From positions 2,170,001 through 2,234,000 of the forward strand of contig OZ221971.1 in the NCBI GenBank assembly GCA_965119685.1: a DNA stretch of 64,000 bases. The letters run 5' to 3'. Source of the DNA: Merdibacter sp965119685 (GTDB taxonomy: Bacteria > Bacillota_I > Bacilli_A > Erysipelotrichales > Erysipelotrichaceae). Below are positions 25,738-34,444 of this stretch, piece by piece (positions within the stretch are counted from its first letter, which is position 1; each line of letters begins with the position of its first letter). The notes beneath the pieces were generated by a model. It was not told where the DNA came from and did not search any database. It saw nothing but the letters and a program-made list of their open reading frames with translations. A program made the translations under genes and the position numbers.

Positions 25738-26508
25738 TTATCCCTCCAATATCTTTGTCATCCCGTCACTGTCCGATGTAAATGCCTGATACAGCGGTCT
25801 ATCCGCTCTCAGTTGTTTCCAAGGAACATCATCGCAGCACATTACTTGCAAATATACACGTGTGTCCTTCCAGTTTTCATTCATGCAATAAGCGACGTTG
25901 CCTTCACTCGCATGAAACAGCCGATACGGCGCGCCGTTTTTTGATTTTACATAAGAATATACCGTCTCTACATCATCCTTAATTAAGTCCGCAAAAACAA
26001 ACGGTTCCGTTTTGGACAAATTGATCGACAAATGAAAATAATCACCGGGAACGATGATCTGATCCCGTGCCTGAAGATGAATCAGCAGGCATAAAAAAGT
26101 GTTCTCTCCGATTTCCTTAAAAAGCTGAAAACATCCTTCTCCGTATAATATTTCAAAAGCTTCCAGCCTGCTCTTTCCTGTTTTCGGATGCTTCCCGTGA
26201 ATATGTCCAAATGTTTTGTTACATTCTCCCGCAACATGAATGGGCGGAATCACGGTATATTCATAAGTGACATGGTGTTTGTGAAAAAGTGCGGCATCCT
26301 GCGGCAGTGCCACTCCTCCGGCGGTAAAATACATTTTCGTTTCATCGCTCAGCGTATACTCTTTCTGTGCATATAACTGTTTCATCTCTGACAGAGAACG
26401 TTCGCCTTGATAACCGGGAGGAATCTGCTGATTCCAAAATACCCGCTTGTCCTCTATATCATAGAGAAAAGGATATCCCAATTGTTCATCCAATCGTATC
26501 TGTTTCAT
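25738..26508 (-). CDS. Cupin-type glucose-6-phosphate isomerase
   Basis: 256 residues. Archaeal-type phosphoglucose isomerase built on a cupin, unrelated to the common PGI. The metal site GHIHGKHPKTGKSRLEAFEILYGEG (His-x-His, then Glu) is clear; a third His comes from GDYFHLSIN. Converts fructose 6-phosphate to glucose 6-phosphate. Together with hxlA and hxlB just upstream it would lead the product of those two enzymes into glycolysis. Extended N- and C-termini compared with the usual 190 residues. Ribosome site GGAGTGAG. Confidence 0.8.
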   Translation of the reverse strand: MKQIRLDEQLGYPFLYDIEDKRVFWNQQIPPGYQGERSLSEMKQLYAQKEYTLSDETKMYFTAGGVALPQDAALFHKHHVTYEYTVIPPIHVAGECNKTFGHIHGKHPKTGKSRLEAFEILYGEGCFQLFKEIGENTFLCLLIHLQARDQIIVPGDYFHLSINLSKTEPFVFADLIKDDVETVYSYVKSKNGAPYRLFHASEGNVAYCMNENWKDTRVYLQVMCCDDVPWKQLRADRPLYQAFTSDSDGMTKILEG

Positions 26509-26512
26509 ATGC

Positions 26513-27043
26513 TCACTCCAAATTGGTATGGTTGCTGTCCATCGTAGACTCTTCGATATGCAGCGTTTCTTTTACTTCAATTGCAACGGCATCACAAACG
26601 ACAAACAGTGACTGTTCAAATAGATTTCCGTCAGGCTGATAACTCTTTACCTCTTTTGCCGGAATAAAAATCATTTCATCAGCCAACTTTGCTAAAGATG
26701 ACTCCTTACTCGATGTGAAAAGAGCCACTTCAACGCCAAGCTCCTTGCTTCTCTGAGCAATCGATACCATGGAACTCGTCTCCCCGGAGCTTGAGGCGAT
26801 TAAAAGCAAATCCCCCGCACGAATAGCCGGCTGCGTCACTTCTCCGACAAAATGAGAAACAAAACCTAAGTGCATCAGACGCATTGCCATCGTTTGCATA
26901 ATCAAACCGCTCCTGCCTCTCCCGGCGCAGAAAATGCGTTTTGCCTGAATAATTTTTTCAGCAAATACGGACGCCTGCGTATCCTCTACACGCATGAGTG
27001 TTCGCAATACTTCTCCCGCTATTTGTTCAGCTATTTTCTCCAT
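26513..27043 (-). CDS. hxlB: 6-phospho-3-hexuloisomerase (SIS domain)
   Basis: 176 residues, a single SIS domain: IFCAGRGRSGLIMQTMAMRLMHLGF, then LLIASSSGETSSMVSIAQRSKELG and FTSSKESSLAKLAD. This pattern and length match PHI, which turns 3-hexulose 6-phosphate into fructose 6-phosphate. Paired with hxlA, whose end it overlaps by 17 bases. GGGAGG precedes the start. Confidence 0.85.
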   Translation of the reverse strand: MEKIAEQIAGEVLRTLMRVEDTQASVFAEKIIQAKRIFCAGRGRSGLIMQTMAMRLMHLGFVSHFVGEVTQPAIRAGDLLLIASSSGETSSMVSIAQRSKELGVEVALFTSSKESSLAKLADEMIFIPAKEVKSYQPDGNLFEQSLFVVCDAVAIEVKETLHIEESTMDSNHTNLE

Positions 27044-27665
27044 ATAATGCCTCCCGTATATTCTTTACAGCTCTAAGAGGATCCTCGCTATAGGTGATAT
27101 AGCTTCCCACAATCACAATCGCAGGCTGAATCCTTCGTAAATATTTACATTTCTGTGGATCGATACCTCCTGCAATCGCACAGCGCTGCGCTCCGATCAA
27201 TTCTGCAATCTCTCCGACATGCCGGTGAAAGCTGTGTGTCGCCTGTTGATCTGTCGGCGTATGAATGCAAATATAATCTGCGCCCCACGAACACAGCTGT
27301 AATGCCCGCTCTTTATAATTTGGTACACTGCACATGTCGACAAGCACTTTTGCATGACGTTCCCTAGCTGCCGCAATCGCTCCCTGTACCGTCTCATCTG
27401 CCGCTACTCCCAGTACCGTAAAAATATCCGCGCCAAAATCATTTGCCATGCAGCCAAAGTAATGACCTCCATCCATAATTTTTTGATCACATAATATCGT
27501 CTTATCAGGATAACGATCCCGCAGACAACGAACCGCCTCCATGCCATACCGCACCAAAGTGTCCGTCCCACATTCCATGATGTCAACCTCATCCTTAATT
27601 GCATCTGCAACCTGCAAGCATTTTGACATGTCATCAAAATCCAAAGCAACCTGTAATTTCATCAT
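27027..27665 (-). CDS. hxlA: 3-hexulose-6-phosphate synthase
   Basis: 212 residues, OMP-decarboxylase superfamily. MKLQVALDFDD, the DxKxxD catalytic motif CDQKIMDGG, GADIFTVLG, VDMCSV and CAIAGGID match HPS of the ribulose monophosphate cycle. HPS joins formaldehyde and ribulose 5-phosphate, or runs backwards to make pentose. The close relative UlaD (ketogulonate decarboxylase) was considered, but the adjacent hxlB and the TVLG strand favour HPS. Placed inside a PTS operon, which is unusual. Confidence 0.8.
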   Translation of the reverse strand: MMKLQVALDFDDMSKCLQVADAIKDEVDIMECGTDTLVRYGMEAVRCLRDRYPDKTILCDQKIMDGGHYFGCMANDFGADIFTVLGVAADETVQGAIAAARERHAKVLVDMCSVPNYKERALQLCSWGADYICIHTPTDQQATHSFHRHVGEIAELIGAQRCAIAGGIDPQKCKYLRRIQPAIVIVGSYITYSEDPLRAVKNIREALYGENS

Positions 27666-27715
27666 CTTTCTCCTCTTCTAATTTGGGAACGAACTATCGT
27701 CCGCTCCCATTTACA

Positions 27716-28546
27716 TCATCCTAAAATTCCACAATATACGCCGGCGATTGAAACAACGATCGTCAATGCCAGCACAAGCATAAAATTCATTTTTTTCTTC
27801 GTCAGAAGATACCAAAACAGCCAAACTAAACTCAAGCTGGCAAGCCCCGGAAGAATGCTGTCTAAAATAGCTTGGACAGACGTGGTACCTCCTTCCGGAC
27901 CAAATGCGTAAACAAAATTCACCGCTACATAATTAGGTGTCATCCAACCAAACGCCATCATTGCGACCAAAGCCGCTGCATCCTTAAATTTTCCCAGCAT
28001 TCCTGATGCCTGTAAATTCGAAATGAATGCCGAACCCTTATCATAACCAAGGTGAGCTCCCACAAAGCGACAGATAAATGCCGGAACATTATAAACAAGC
28101 AAAAACATGACAGGGCCTAAGATACTCCCCTGAAAACATAGACTCGTTCCGATTGCCGTACCGATAATGCGCAGTGTACTTAAGAAAATCGCATCAAAAA
28201 TCCCTGCACACGGACCGATTAAAGCTGCTTTGACAGCACTGATAGTCGATACGTCAAAGCTGGCATCATTTGCGTGTTCTTCTTCCATGGAACATACCAG
28301 CGCACAGATAAAGGGCGTAGCCTGCGGTGATGTATTATAGAATTCACCAACATGCCGCTGCAACGCGTCAATATAATTCTCCGGCTGATCCTTATAGATC
28401 TTTCGCAGTGCGCCGGCAACCGAATAATAAAACCCCAAATGCTGCTGACGCTCATAGTGCCAGGAAGCTTCCAATGCCAAAGAACGCCATACGATCTTAT
28501 GTAAATCTTTCCTTGTCAATTTTCTGTCTTTATCAGAAGTCATCAT
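27716..28546 (-). CDS. PTS mannose-family IID component
   Basis: 276 residues. Long cytoplasmic N-terminus followed by C-terminal membrane segments, typical of IID: LTRKDLHKIVWRSLALEASWHYERQQHLGF, then PFICALVCSMEEEHAN, VSTISAVKAALIGPCAGIFDAIF. With IIC it forms the membrane channel. Start overlaps the IIC stop. The IIA partner is encoded apart, at 32861. Confidence 0.92.
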   Translation of the reverse strand: MMTSDKDRKLTRKDLHKIVWRSLALEASWHYERQQHLGFYYSVAGALRKIYKDQPENYIDALQRHVGEFYNTSPQATPFICALVCSMEEEHANDASFDVSTISAVKAALIGPCAGIFDAIFLSTLRIIGTAIGTSLCFQGSILGPVMFLLVYNVPAFICRFVGAHLGYDKGSAFISNLQASGMLGKFKDAAALVAMMAFGWMTPNYVAVNFVYAFGPEGGTTSVQAILDSILPGLASLSLVWLFWYLLTKKKMNFMLVLALTIVVSIAGVYCGILG

Positions 28547-29282
28547 CCGCTACCGCCTCCTCTTTATCAGACGTGTTCCAAGTGACGAACACGATAATCA
28601 CTGCAATGATCAGCACACTCAATATGGAAGCCTGAAAACTTGCTGCCAAAACAAACCCTAAAAAATAGAACGGGACACTTTTTTTGTTCAAAACCATATT
28701 CAGTAAAAGCGCAAATCCAAGTGCCGGTAAAATACCGCCGGCGACTGACAATCCATCTACAATCGGCGTCGGCAAGCCGTTGATCGTTGCTACCACTGCA
28801 TCTACGCCCAAATAATAACCCAAGAAGCACCACAAGAAGGAATTTAACATTTTGATAGCGGAAATGCCAAAATGAATTGCATTAATCCCTCTCGTATTAC
28901 CCTTGACTGCCATTTTATCCGCATAAGAACAGATAAGGGTTGCCAACGCATAAATCAAGTTCTTAAATCCCATAGACAGCACCGCGATCGGCATTGATAA
29001 TGTAAGTGCAGTTTCTGCGGATAATCCGCCATGAATCGCAAATGCTGTCGCCAAGATACCGCCGACTAAATCATCCGGCGGAATGTAGGCTCCCATAGAA
29101 ATGGAACCCATGTAAAACAGCTCTAAGGTCGCCCCTAAGGTCAACCCGGTCGTCACATCTCCTAAAATAATTCCTACAAGTGTTCCGGTAATGATCGGCC
29201 GAAAAGTATATAGACTTCCGATAACAGAGTCAAACTGTCCCCATGCACCGACCAATCCGATTAGAATGGCTTGTACTAACAT
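28533..29282 (-). CDS. PTS mannose-family IIC component
   Basis: 249 residues, polytopic membrane protein: GPIITGTLVG-like segment RPIITGTLVGIILGDVTTGLTLGATLELFYMGSISMG is the family hallmark (here FRPIITGTLVG and LTLGATLELF). Sugar translocation with IID. AAGGAGGGAG ribosome site. Sits 12 bases after IIB. Confidence 0.92.
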   Translation of the reverse strand: MLVQAILIGLVGAWGQFDSVIGSLYTFRPIITGTLVGIILGDVTTGLTLGATLELFYMGSISMGAYIPPDDLVGGILATAFAIHGGLSAETALTLSMPIAVLSMGFKNLIYALATLICSYADKMAVKGNTRGINAIHFGISAIKMLNSFLWCFLGYYLGVDAVVATINGLPTPIVDGLSVAGGILPALGFALLLNMVLNKKSVPFYFLGFVLAASFQASILSVLIIAVIIVFVTWNTSDKEEAVADDDF

Positions 29283-29294
29283 GTTTCTCCCTCC

Positions 29295-29765
29295 TTACGT
29301 CAGCACTTCTTTCACATCGACCTTGGGATCGCTGGGCACCTGTTGTAAATACACCTCGTTTTTTTTATCCAGCAATCGTCGGATACATGCAATTTCCTGC
29401 GGCGTACAATACACTGCACCATTTAGCTTCATCGCTCCCTTTGTCGGCATGATACCTCCCAGATTCAAAGCTGTGATATGACAAGCTTCCATCAATTTAG
29501 CAGCATAATCCAAACGATCTGTTAAGATGAATAATTTATATTTGTCTGTTACGCCGCTGTTGATCGCTTTGATCGAATCCGCAATGCTTTTGATGACAAG
29601 TTTTACTCCTGTCGGCTTTGCCATTTTCACTGTTGCCAATTTAATCGGATCTTGCAGCAATGCATCGCTGGCCACCAAAATACAATCACATCCCAGTTTA
29701 GAGGTCCAATATACACCTGTTTGTCCATGAATCAATCGAAAATCGACTCGAAGCATTTCAATCAT
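29295..29765 (-). CDS. PTS mannose-family IIB component
   Basis: About 156 residues, cytoplasmic. The phospho-histidine is in DFRLIHGQTGVYW. Later NLGGIMPTKGAMKLNGAVYCTPQE matches the IIB fold. Start at 29765 follows AGGAGGTGA; longer frames upstream run into the leader hairpin. First gene of a ten-gene operon (IIB, IIC, IID, hxlA, hxlB, cupin PGI, isomerase-like, TIM barrel, kinase, tautomerase) about 8 kb long and visibly lower in G+C than the genes left of the tRNAs. Confidence 0.9.
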   Translation of the reverse strand: MIEMLRVDFRLIHGQTGVYWTSKLGCDCILVASDALLQDPIKLATVKMAKPTGVKLVIKSIADSIKAINSGVTDKYKLFILTDRLDYAAKLMEACHITALNLGGIMPTKGAMKLNGAVYCTPQEIACIRRLLDKKNEVYLQQVPSDPKVDVKEVLT

Positions 29766-29814
29766 TCTATTCACCTCCTTCCTTGTCTTGTTTGAAAGCC
29801 TCCGCCTTGTCTCC

Positions 29815-29852
29815 ATTATAAAAAGAGCGACAGATGCAAGATCATCTGTCGC
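29815..29852 (-). promoter_or_regulatory. Inverted repeat and TATAAT in the leader of the mannose-family operon
   Basis: Minus strand GCGACAGATG-ATCTTG-CATCTGTCGC is a perfect ten-base inverted repeat (29852-29827). It is followed by TCTTTTTATAAT (TATAAT at 29820-29815). It can be read in two ways: a terminator in a leader, implying antitermination control, or an operator directly above a -10 element without a good -35. The rest of the gap 29766-30143 holds no gene and no sigma-54 -24/-12 site that I can find. Confidence 0.55.
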
Positions 29853-30143
29853 CCAAAACAAACACTTTTCTGAAGAATAGCTTTATTCTTTTACCGTCAT
29901 CATCACTCTATGAAAAAAACAAAACATTAACGGAAGTTTGCCGACACACTTTCCACCTCCGCATTTACTAATTAAAAAACTGTCTGTAAAGCTTCAACAA
30001 ATCTCGCAAACCGAGTCAATTCTGCGTATATTCTCTTTCAAGTGTTGAAAATAGGCGTAAGATCTTTTGCGCAGAGAACAAGCGGCTATAATAAAAAAGA
30101 AAGGAATCCCTGCATCTTCACGGCGGAGGTCAAAGAACACAAT

Positions 30144-32864
30144 ATGAATCAAACACAGGATACGATCTTACAATATTTAGAAAAAGAAACCCTTGCTTTC
30201 ATTGATGGATTGACACACCATTGCGATACGAATGCAATCAGTGACTTTTTATTTCTGTCTCGCTCATCTACATCTCAATATTTAAATAATATGGTCAACG
30301 AAGGCAAGCTGATTAAAATCAAAGAGAGACCGGTCATATTTTTAAACAGAGAAGTATTGGAAACACAGTTTCATATCGCTTTTGAAGAAACTACATTTGA
30401 AGATAACGACACTTTTTTTGACCGTTTCAACTCATTGACCAATCAAACACGAAACTTCGCAAAGATGATCGGCTATGATACTTCTTTAAAATATTGCGTG
30501 ATTCAATGCCAAGCAGCGATGAAATACCCTCCTGCTTCTCTTCCGGTACTGCTCTATGGGGAACCCGGCTGCGGAAAGAAAATGCTCGCTAGATTGATGT
30601 ACGAATATACCATAGACGAAGGGATTTTAAAAAAGGGGGATCCGTTTTATCTTTATCAATGTAAACCGCATACAAAAGATGAACGTGACTTATTCGGGTA
30701 TTTAGAAAACGGCAAATTGATCGAGGGACTTTTTCATAAGATAAAGAAAGGCATGCTTTTTTTCAATCATGCCGAATTTCTCAGTGAACAGGCAAAAGAG
30801 AAGCTAAGCAGATACATCCGCCGGGACAATCGCAGTTTTGCATACCACGAAAAAGAGATCAGCAGAGAGATCCGTCTTGTTTTCGCTTCCGAACAAAAGC
30901 AAAATGAATGGGCACACGACTACTTGTTTCAGCGAATCCCCGTCACTGTATATATCCCTTCTTTGAAAGAACGCTTCCCGGAAGATCGAAAACGCATGAT
31001 CCATTCCTTCATCCGTGAAGAAGCAAACAACATGAAAGAAGATATCTATATCAGCAGCACTTTGTTGAATACGCTGCTGAACGCAGAGCTTTTGCGGAAT
31101 GTAGAATCACTGAAATCTATCATAAAAATCTGCTGTGCCAATGCATTACAGTCCTCACAGAGCCATGAGAGGGGAATTACGCTCTTTCAATATCATTTGC
31201 CCAGCGAAATTCTCTCCACACAAGCTTATCGGCACTCCTTTTCCGAAGATAATCATTTGATTTCATTGGATCAGTTGAATATTGAAACGGAAATACAGCG
31301 AATTTTCTTTTTCTATGATAAAATTCTTCGTTTGTATCAAACCTATTTATTAGAGCACGACGATCGCTTTTTTGCTGACTGCAGCGATTTGATCAACGAG
31401 TATTTCGATCACCTTGTTTTTAACAAAAAGTACATCAACGACAGAATCAATTCCATTGAATCCGCATTAGCCTCTCCTTTAGAGCAGCTGGAAAACAAAT
31501 ACAATCTCTCACTTCATACCAATTATGCTTATATATTAGCGAGAATCATCTACTTACAGCTTTATTACGGACCTTCTCTGCACCTTTGGGAACATGAACA
31601 CAGCGCAGTCAATGAATTCTATGCGCAAATCCAAGAGGAATACGCACAAGAGTCGGGAATTATCAAAGAACTGTCTTCTCTCATCACGCAGACGATAGAC
31701 GTTACTGTCGATAAAATGAATACGATCTTTTTAATCTTTGATATGCACTTTTTAAATGATGTTCCCCTCCATAAAATGATTACAGGCATTATTTTATCCC
31801 ACGGCTATTCTACCGCTTCTTCGATTGCAGATGCCAGCAACCGCCTGTTGGGGAAACATATCTATGAAGCGATCGACATGCCTTTAGACATTAGTATCAG
31901 CGAAATTGTCGCTAAGCTTTCCCGATATTTTATCAACAATTATGTCGGGGACGAAGTAATATTACTCGTTGATATGGGATCGTTGGAAAACATAGGAACC
32001 TTGATGAAATCCGTTCCCAACAGCAGCATCGGGATCATCAATAATATTTCAACAAAAGTAGCGCTGGATATCGGCGAGAAGATCATGCAGGGCAAAGCGA
32101 TGGAAGACATTTTGATTTCCACATGCAAAGAAACAATACTGAAATATCAAATCATTGCTAAACAACGCCATGAATACGCGATCGTTTTCACCACAGAAAC
32201 GGGAATGACTGCAACAGATCGGATTATACAATTATTCAAAAGCAGCCTTCCCAGCAAAAAGGAAATCAACATCGTTCCTTATGACTATTATGAATTGTCA
32301 CAGCATCTTGAGCATGACGACCTATTTAAAAAATATACCGTATTATTTATCAGCGGTACTATGCGAATCGAAATACCGAACATCCCTTTTATAGCGCTTG
32401 AAGATATTATCAGCTTTAACAATATCGACATGGTAAATCATCTAATGGAAGAATTTTTCACAAATGCAGAAATTGAACAGTTTAACCAAAGTCTTATGCG
32501 CAATTTCTCTATGTACAATGTTTTGAATTACATCACGATTCTAAATCCGGACCGCCTCCTTTCATTTGTAGAAAAAGCAGTCAACCAGCTGGAATCTCAA
32601 CTAAGCACGAAATTTTCCAATAAAATCCGCATTGGGATGTATATTCACATTAGCTGCCTGATTGAAAGACTGGTCACCAAAACCGCAATCACCGCATACG
32701 AGGACATTGAAGGATTCGAGGAAAGACAAGCAGATTTTATCGCACAGGTAAAAGACAGTTTTGCTGAAATCAGCAAACACTATAATGTCAGCATACCCAC
32801 AACAGAAATCGCCTATCTATATGCCTACATCAACAGCATTGCCTATAAGGAGGGATATGAATGA
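30144..32864 (+). CDS. LevR-like transcriptional regulator (HTH, AAA+, PRD, EIIA-like)
   Basis: About 906 residues. N-terminal HTH (1-70), AAA+ domain (about 100-340; Walker A GEPGCGKK at 139-146), PRD-like helical region (about 410-520), EIIA-mannose-like domain (about 540-670, GIILSHGYSTA with the SHG histidine), EIIB-like segment and a C-terminal PRD (about 800-900). It should control the divergent PTS operon in response to PTS phosphorylation. At the place of the sigma-54 contact loop (GAFTGA) the sequence is LFGYLENGKLIEGLF, so that loop is missing; this agrees with the lack of a sigma-54 promoter. The start at 30144 has GGAGG 14 bases upstream, a rather long distance. Confidence 0.75.
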   Translation: MNQTQDTILQYLEKETLAFIDGLTHHCDTNAISDFLFLSRSSTSQYLNNMVNEGKLIKIKERPVIFLNREVLETQFHIAFEETTFEDNDTFFDRFNSLTNQTRNFAKMIGYDTSLKYCVIQCQAAMKYPPASLPVLLYGEPGCGKKMLARLMYEYTIDEGILKKGDPFYLYQCKPHTKDERDLFGYLENGKLIEGLFHKIKKGMLFFNHAEFLSEQAKEKLSRYIRRDNRSFAYHEKEISREIRLVFASEQKQNEWAHDYLFQRIPVTVYIPSLKERFPEDRKRMIHSFIREEANNMKEDIYISSTLLNTLLNAELLRNVESLKSIIKICCANALQSSQSHERGITLFQYHLPSEILSTQAYRHSFSEDNHLISLDQLNIETEIQRIFFFYDKILRLYQTYLLEHDDRFFADCSDLINEYFDHLVFNKKYINDRINSIESALASPLEQLENKYNLSLHTNYAYILARIIYLQLYYGPSLHLWEHEHSAVNEFYAQIQEEYAQESGIIKELSSLITQTIDVTVDKMNTIFLIFDMHFLNDVPLHKMITGIILSHGYSTASSIADASNRLLGKHIYEAIDMPLDISISEIVAKLSRYFINNYVGDEVILLVDMGSLENIGTLMKSVPNSSIGIINNISTKVALDIGEKIMQGKAMEDILISTCKETILKYQIIAKQRHEYAIVFTTETGMTATDRIIQLFKSSLPSKKEINIVPYDYYELSQHLEHDDLFKKYTVLFISGTMRIEIPNIPFIALEDIISFNNIDMVNHLMEEFFTNAEIEQFNQSLMRNFSMYNVLNYITILNPDRLLSFVEKAVNQLESQLSTKFSNKIRIGMYIHISCLIERLVTKTAITAYEDIEGFEERQADFIAQVKDSFAEISKHYNVSIPTTEIAYLYAYINSIAYKEGYE

Positions 32865-33271
32865 AAGAAAAGCAGTTTCTCATAGCTTCTCACGGTCATT
32901 TAGCCGAAGGACTATATGATTCTCTCACGTTTATCATGGGAGAACAACCTAATGTCAGCACATTTTGCGCCTATGTCGATGACAGTAATGCCGAGGAGCA
33001 CATCGACCGATTGCTGCAGACATTCTCCGATAAAGACTTGATTATCCTCACTGACTTATACGGCGGCAGCGTAAATAACATGTTTTTGAAATACATTTCC
33101 TGCGATCATGTTTACCTTGTTTCCGGCATCAATCTGCCACTGTTAATCGAAATGATCTGTACACAGCATCTGTCAAGCGATCAAATGATTAAAAACGCAC
33201 TCCTGCATCTGCAAGAGGCCGTGCGGTATTGCAATCAGCTTGTTTTTGATGGTGAAAATGGAGATTTTTAA
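32861..33271 (+). CDS. PTS mannose-family IIA component
   Basis: 136 residues. IASHGHLAEGLYDSLTFIMG contains the phospho-His (SHG); LIILTDLYGGSVNNMF is the second family signature (DLxGGSPxN). It completes the EII complex whose IIB, IIC and IID are in the opposite operon. Start overlaps the regulator stop by four bases (ATGA), so regulator and IIA are translated together. Confidence 0.9.
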   Translation: MKEKQFLIASHGHLAEGLYDSLTFIMGEQPNVSTFCAYVDDSNAEEHIDRLLQTFSDKDLIILTDLYGGSVNNMFLKYISCDHVYLVSGINLPLLIEMICTQHLSSDQMIKNALLHLQEAVRYCNQLVFDGENGDF

Positions 33272-33394
33272 CATAAATTCACGTCAGCTGCTGATTCATA
33301 CGATAAAATCACCGCTCATCTCTTTGACAAGCGGATAGAAATAAAAGCATGCTGACAGAGTGATTTTGTATCGTAATATAATCCCACTAAAATA

Positions 33395-33421
33395 GATACA
33401 CGAAATAAATAAACGTGTATC
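33395..33421. repeat. Inverted repeat GATACACG/CGTGTATC
   Basis: Perfect eight-base arms with an 11-base A/T loop, without a T-run. It lies between the IIA gene and the transposase remnant and may mark the old edge of that element. Confidence 0.5.
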
Positions 33422-33439
33422 CACGGAAGCGGGATTTTT

Positions 33440-34190
33440 CTATGGAGAGAAATCTCAAATGATACTTCATCACTGTAACGTGAATCAGACTTATAGAATC
33501 ATGAAAATCACGGATGTCAATTTTTCGCTCCAAAGAACAGGAATTTACTGCACAGCAACAAATAAGAAGATCAAACGGCTGAGAATGTGCTCCGCCGCTA
33601 GTTTGAAGCATCAAGAACAAACGAGAAACGAATAACGGATATAATAAAATTTAAGGTGCCGCATTCGATGGAAGAAATATTTAAATGTATTTTTAGACCT
33701 ATATGGTCGTTCAATAGTTGCAGATCACTCAACGATCGAAATGACAATATGCTTGTATTTGATATGTTTAAAAAAGCAGTTAAAAAATAATATCCGGGAG
33801 CATGTCCCTTATTTCATACAGAACGGAGATACCAATATACCACTTCAATATTCCAAAGCAAATTGAAAGAACGAGGAATGATACAAGCAATGTTTAAAGG
33901 CATCTGTTGTCTGGATAATGAACTGATCAAACGCCTATGGGGAGATTATTAAAACCGAGATGTATAAGATGTATGAAATCCACAATCGAGAGGATCTGAT
34001 TGAAGCCATTAGTAAACATATTGAATTTTACAATTATCATCGCTATTGGTCGAGGTTCAATTCCAAAATACCTGTAGGAGTAAGGGAAGAAGCTCTCAAC
34101 GAAGAAATGACCGAACAATATCCAATCGCATTTAATCTTGGAACAGTAACATATAAAGAGTCACTGAAAAGCCAAGCCCAATCAGCATGA
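33440..34190 (+). pseudogene. Decayed IS3-family (IS150-like) transposase OrfB
   Basis: Fragments in several frames align in order with the DDE transposase: VNQTYRIMKI (about 33480), YLNVFLDLYGRSIVA (about 33680), then after a frameshift RNDNMLVFDMFKKAVKK, then HTERRYQYTTSIFQSKLKERGMIQAM (about 33820), LIKRLWGDY with a stop, and KMYEIHNREDLIEAISKHIEFYNYHRYW (33960 on) with the catalytic Glu region. Several stops and shifts make it inactive. No OrfA and no clear terminal repeats remain. The following 200 bases to the next gene are featureless. Confidence 0.85.
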
Positions 34191-34395
34191 TACCCACCGG
34201 GCATAAGGTTTTAATGATTTAACATGTCCACTTGACAGGGCGCAAATCAGAAATGTCACTAAGATTGATCGGTCTTTTTTCTCATCTGAGATCATAGCTG
34301 ATTCTCTGATCTACTTTCAACTTCTCATTCGTGATTTATAATCGTCTATCCATCACCCGCCTGTTTGCCTATCCTGTCCTCCCTGCCCTCCATAG

Positions 34396-34430
34396 AAAAA
34401 AAGCACTTTCGATCTCACTCGAAAATGCTT
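34396..34430 (-). terminator. Terminator after the DUF349 gene
   Basis: Minus strand AAGCATTTTCGA-GTGAGA-TCGAAAGTGCTT followed by T7, close to the stop. Confidence 0.85.
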
Positions 34431-34444
34431 CTCGCTCTTCTAGC

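Noticed and set aside
27027..27665. Ketogulonate 6-phosphate decarboxylase (UlaD) as identity of the HPS gene
   Set aside because: Same superfamily, but the neighbouring hexuloisomerase and the overall match to RmpA-like HPS favour HPS. Kept as an alternative in the text.
29766..30143. Sigma-54 promoter for the mannose-family operon
   Set aside because: Searched both strands for TGGCAC-N5-TTGC and close variants and found none.
33387..33620. 77-codon minus-strand frame near the IS remnant
   Set aside because: Lies opposite recognisable transposase fragments and has no ribosome site.
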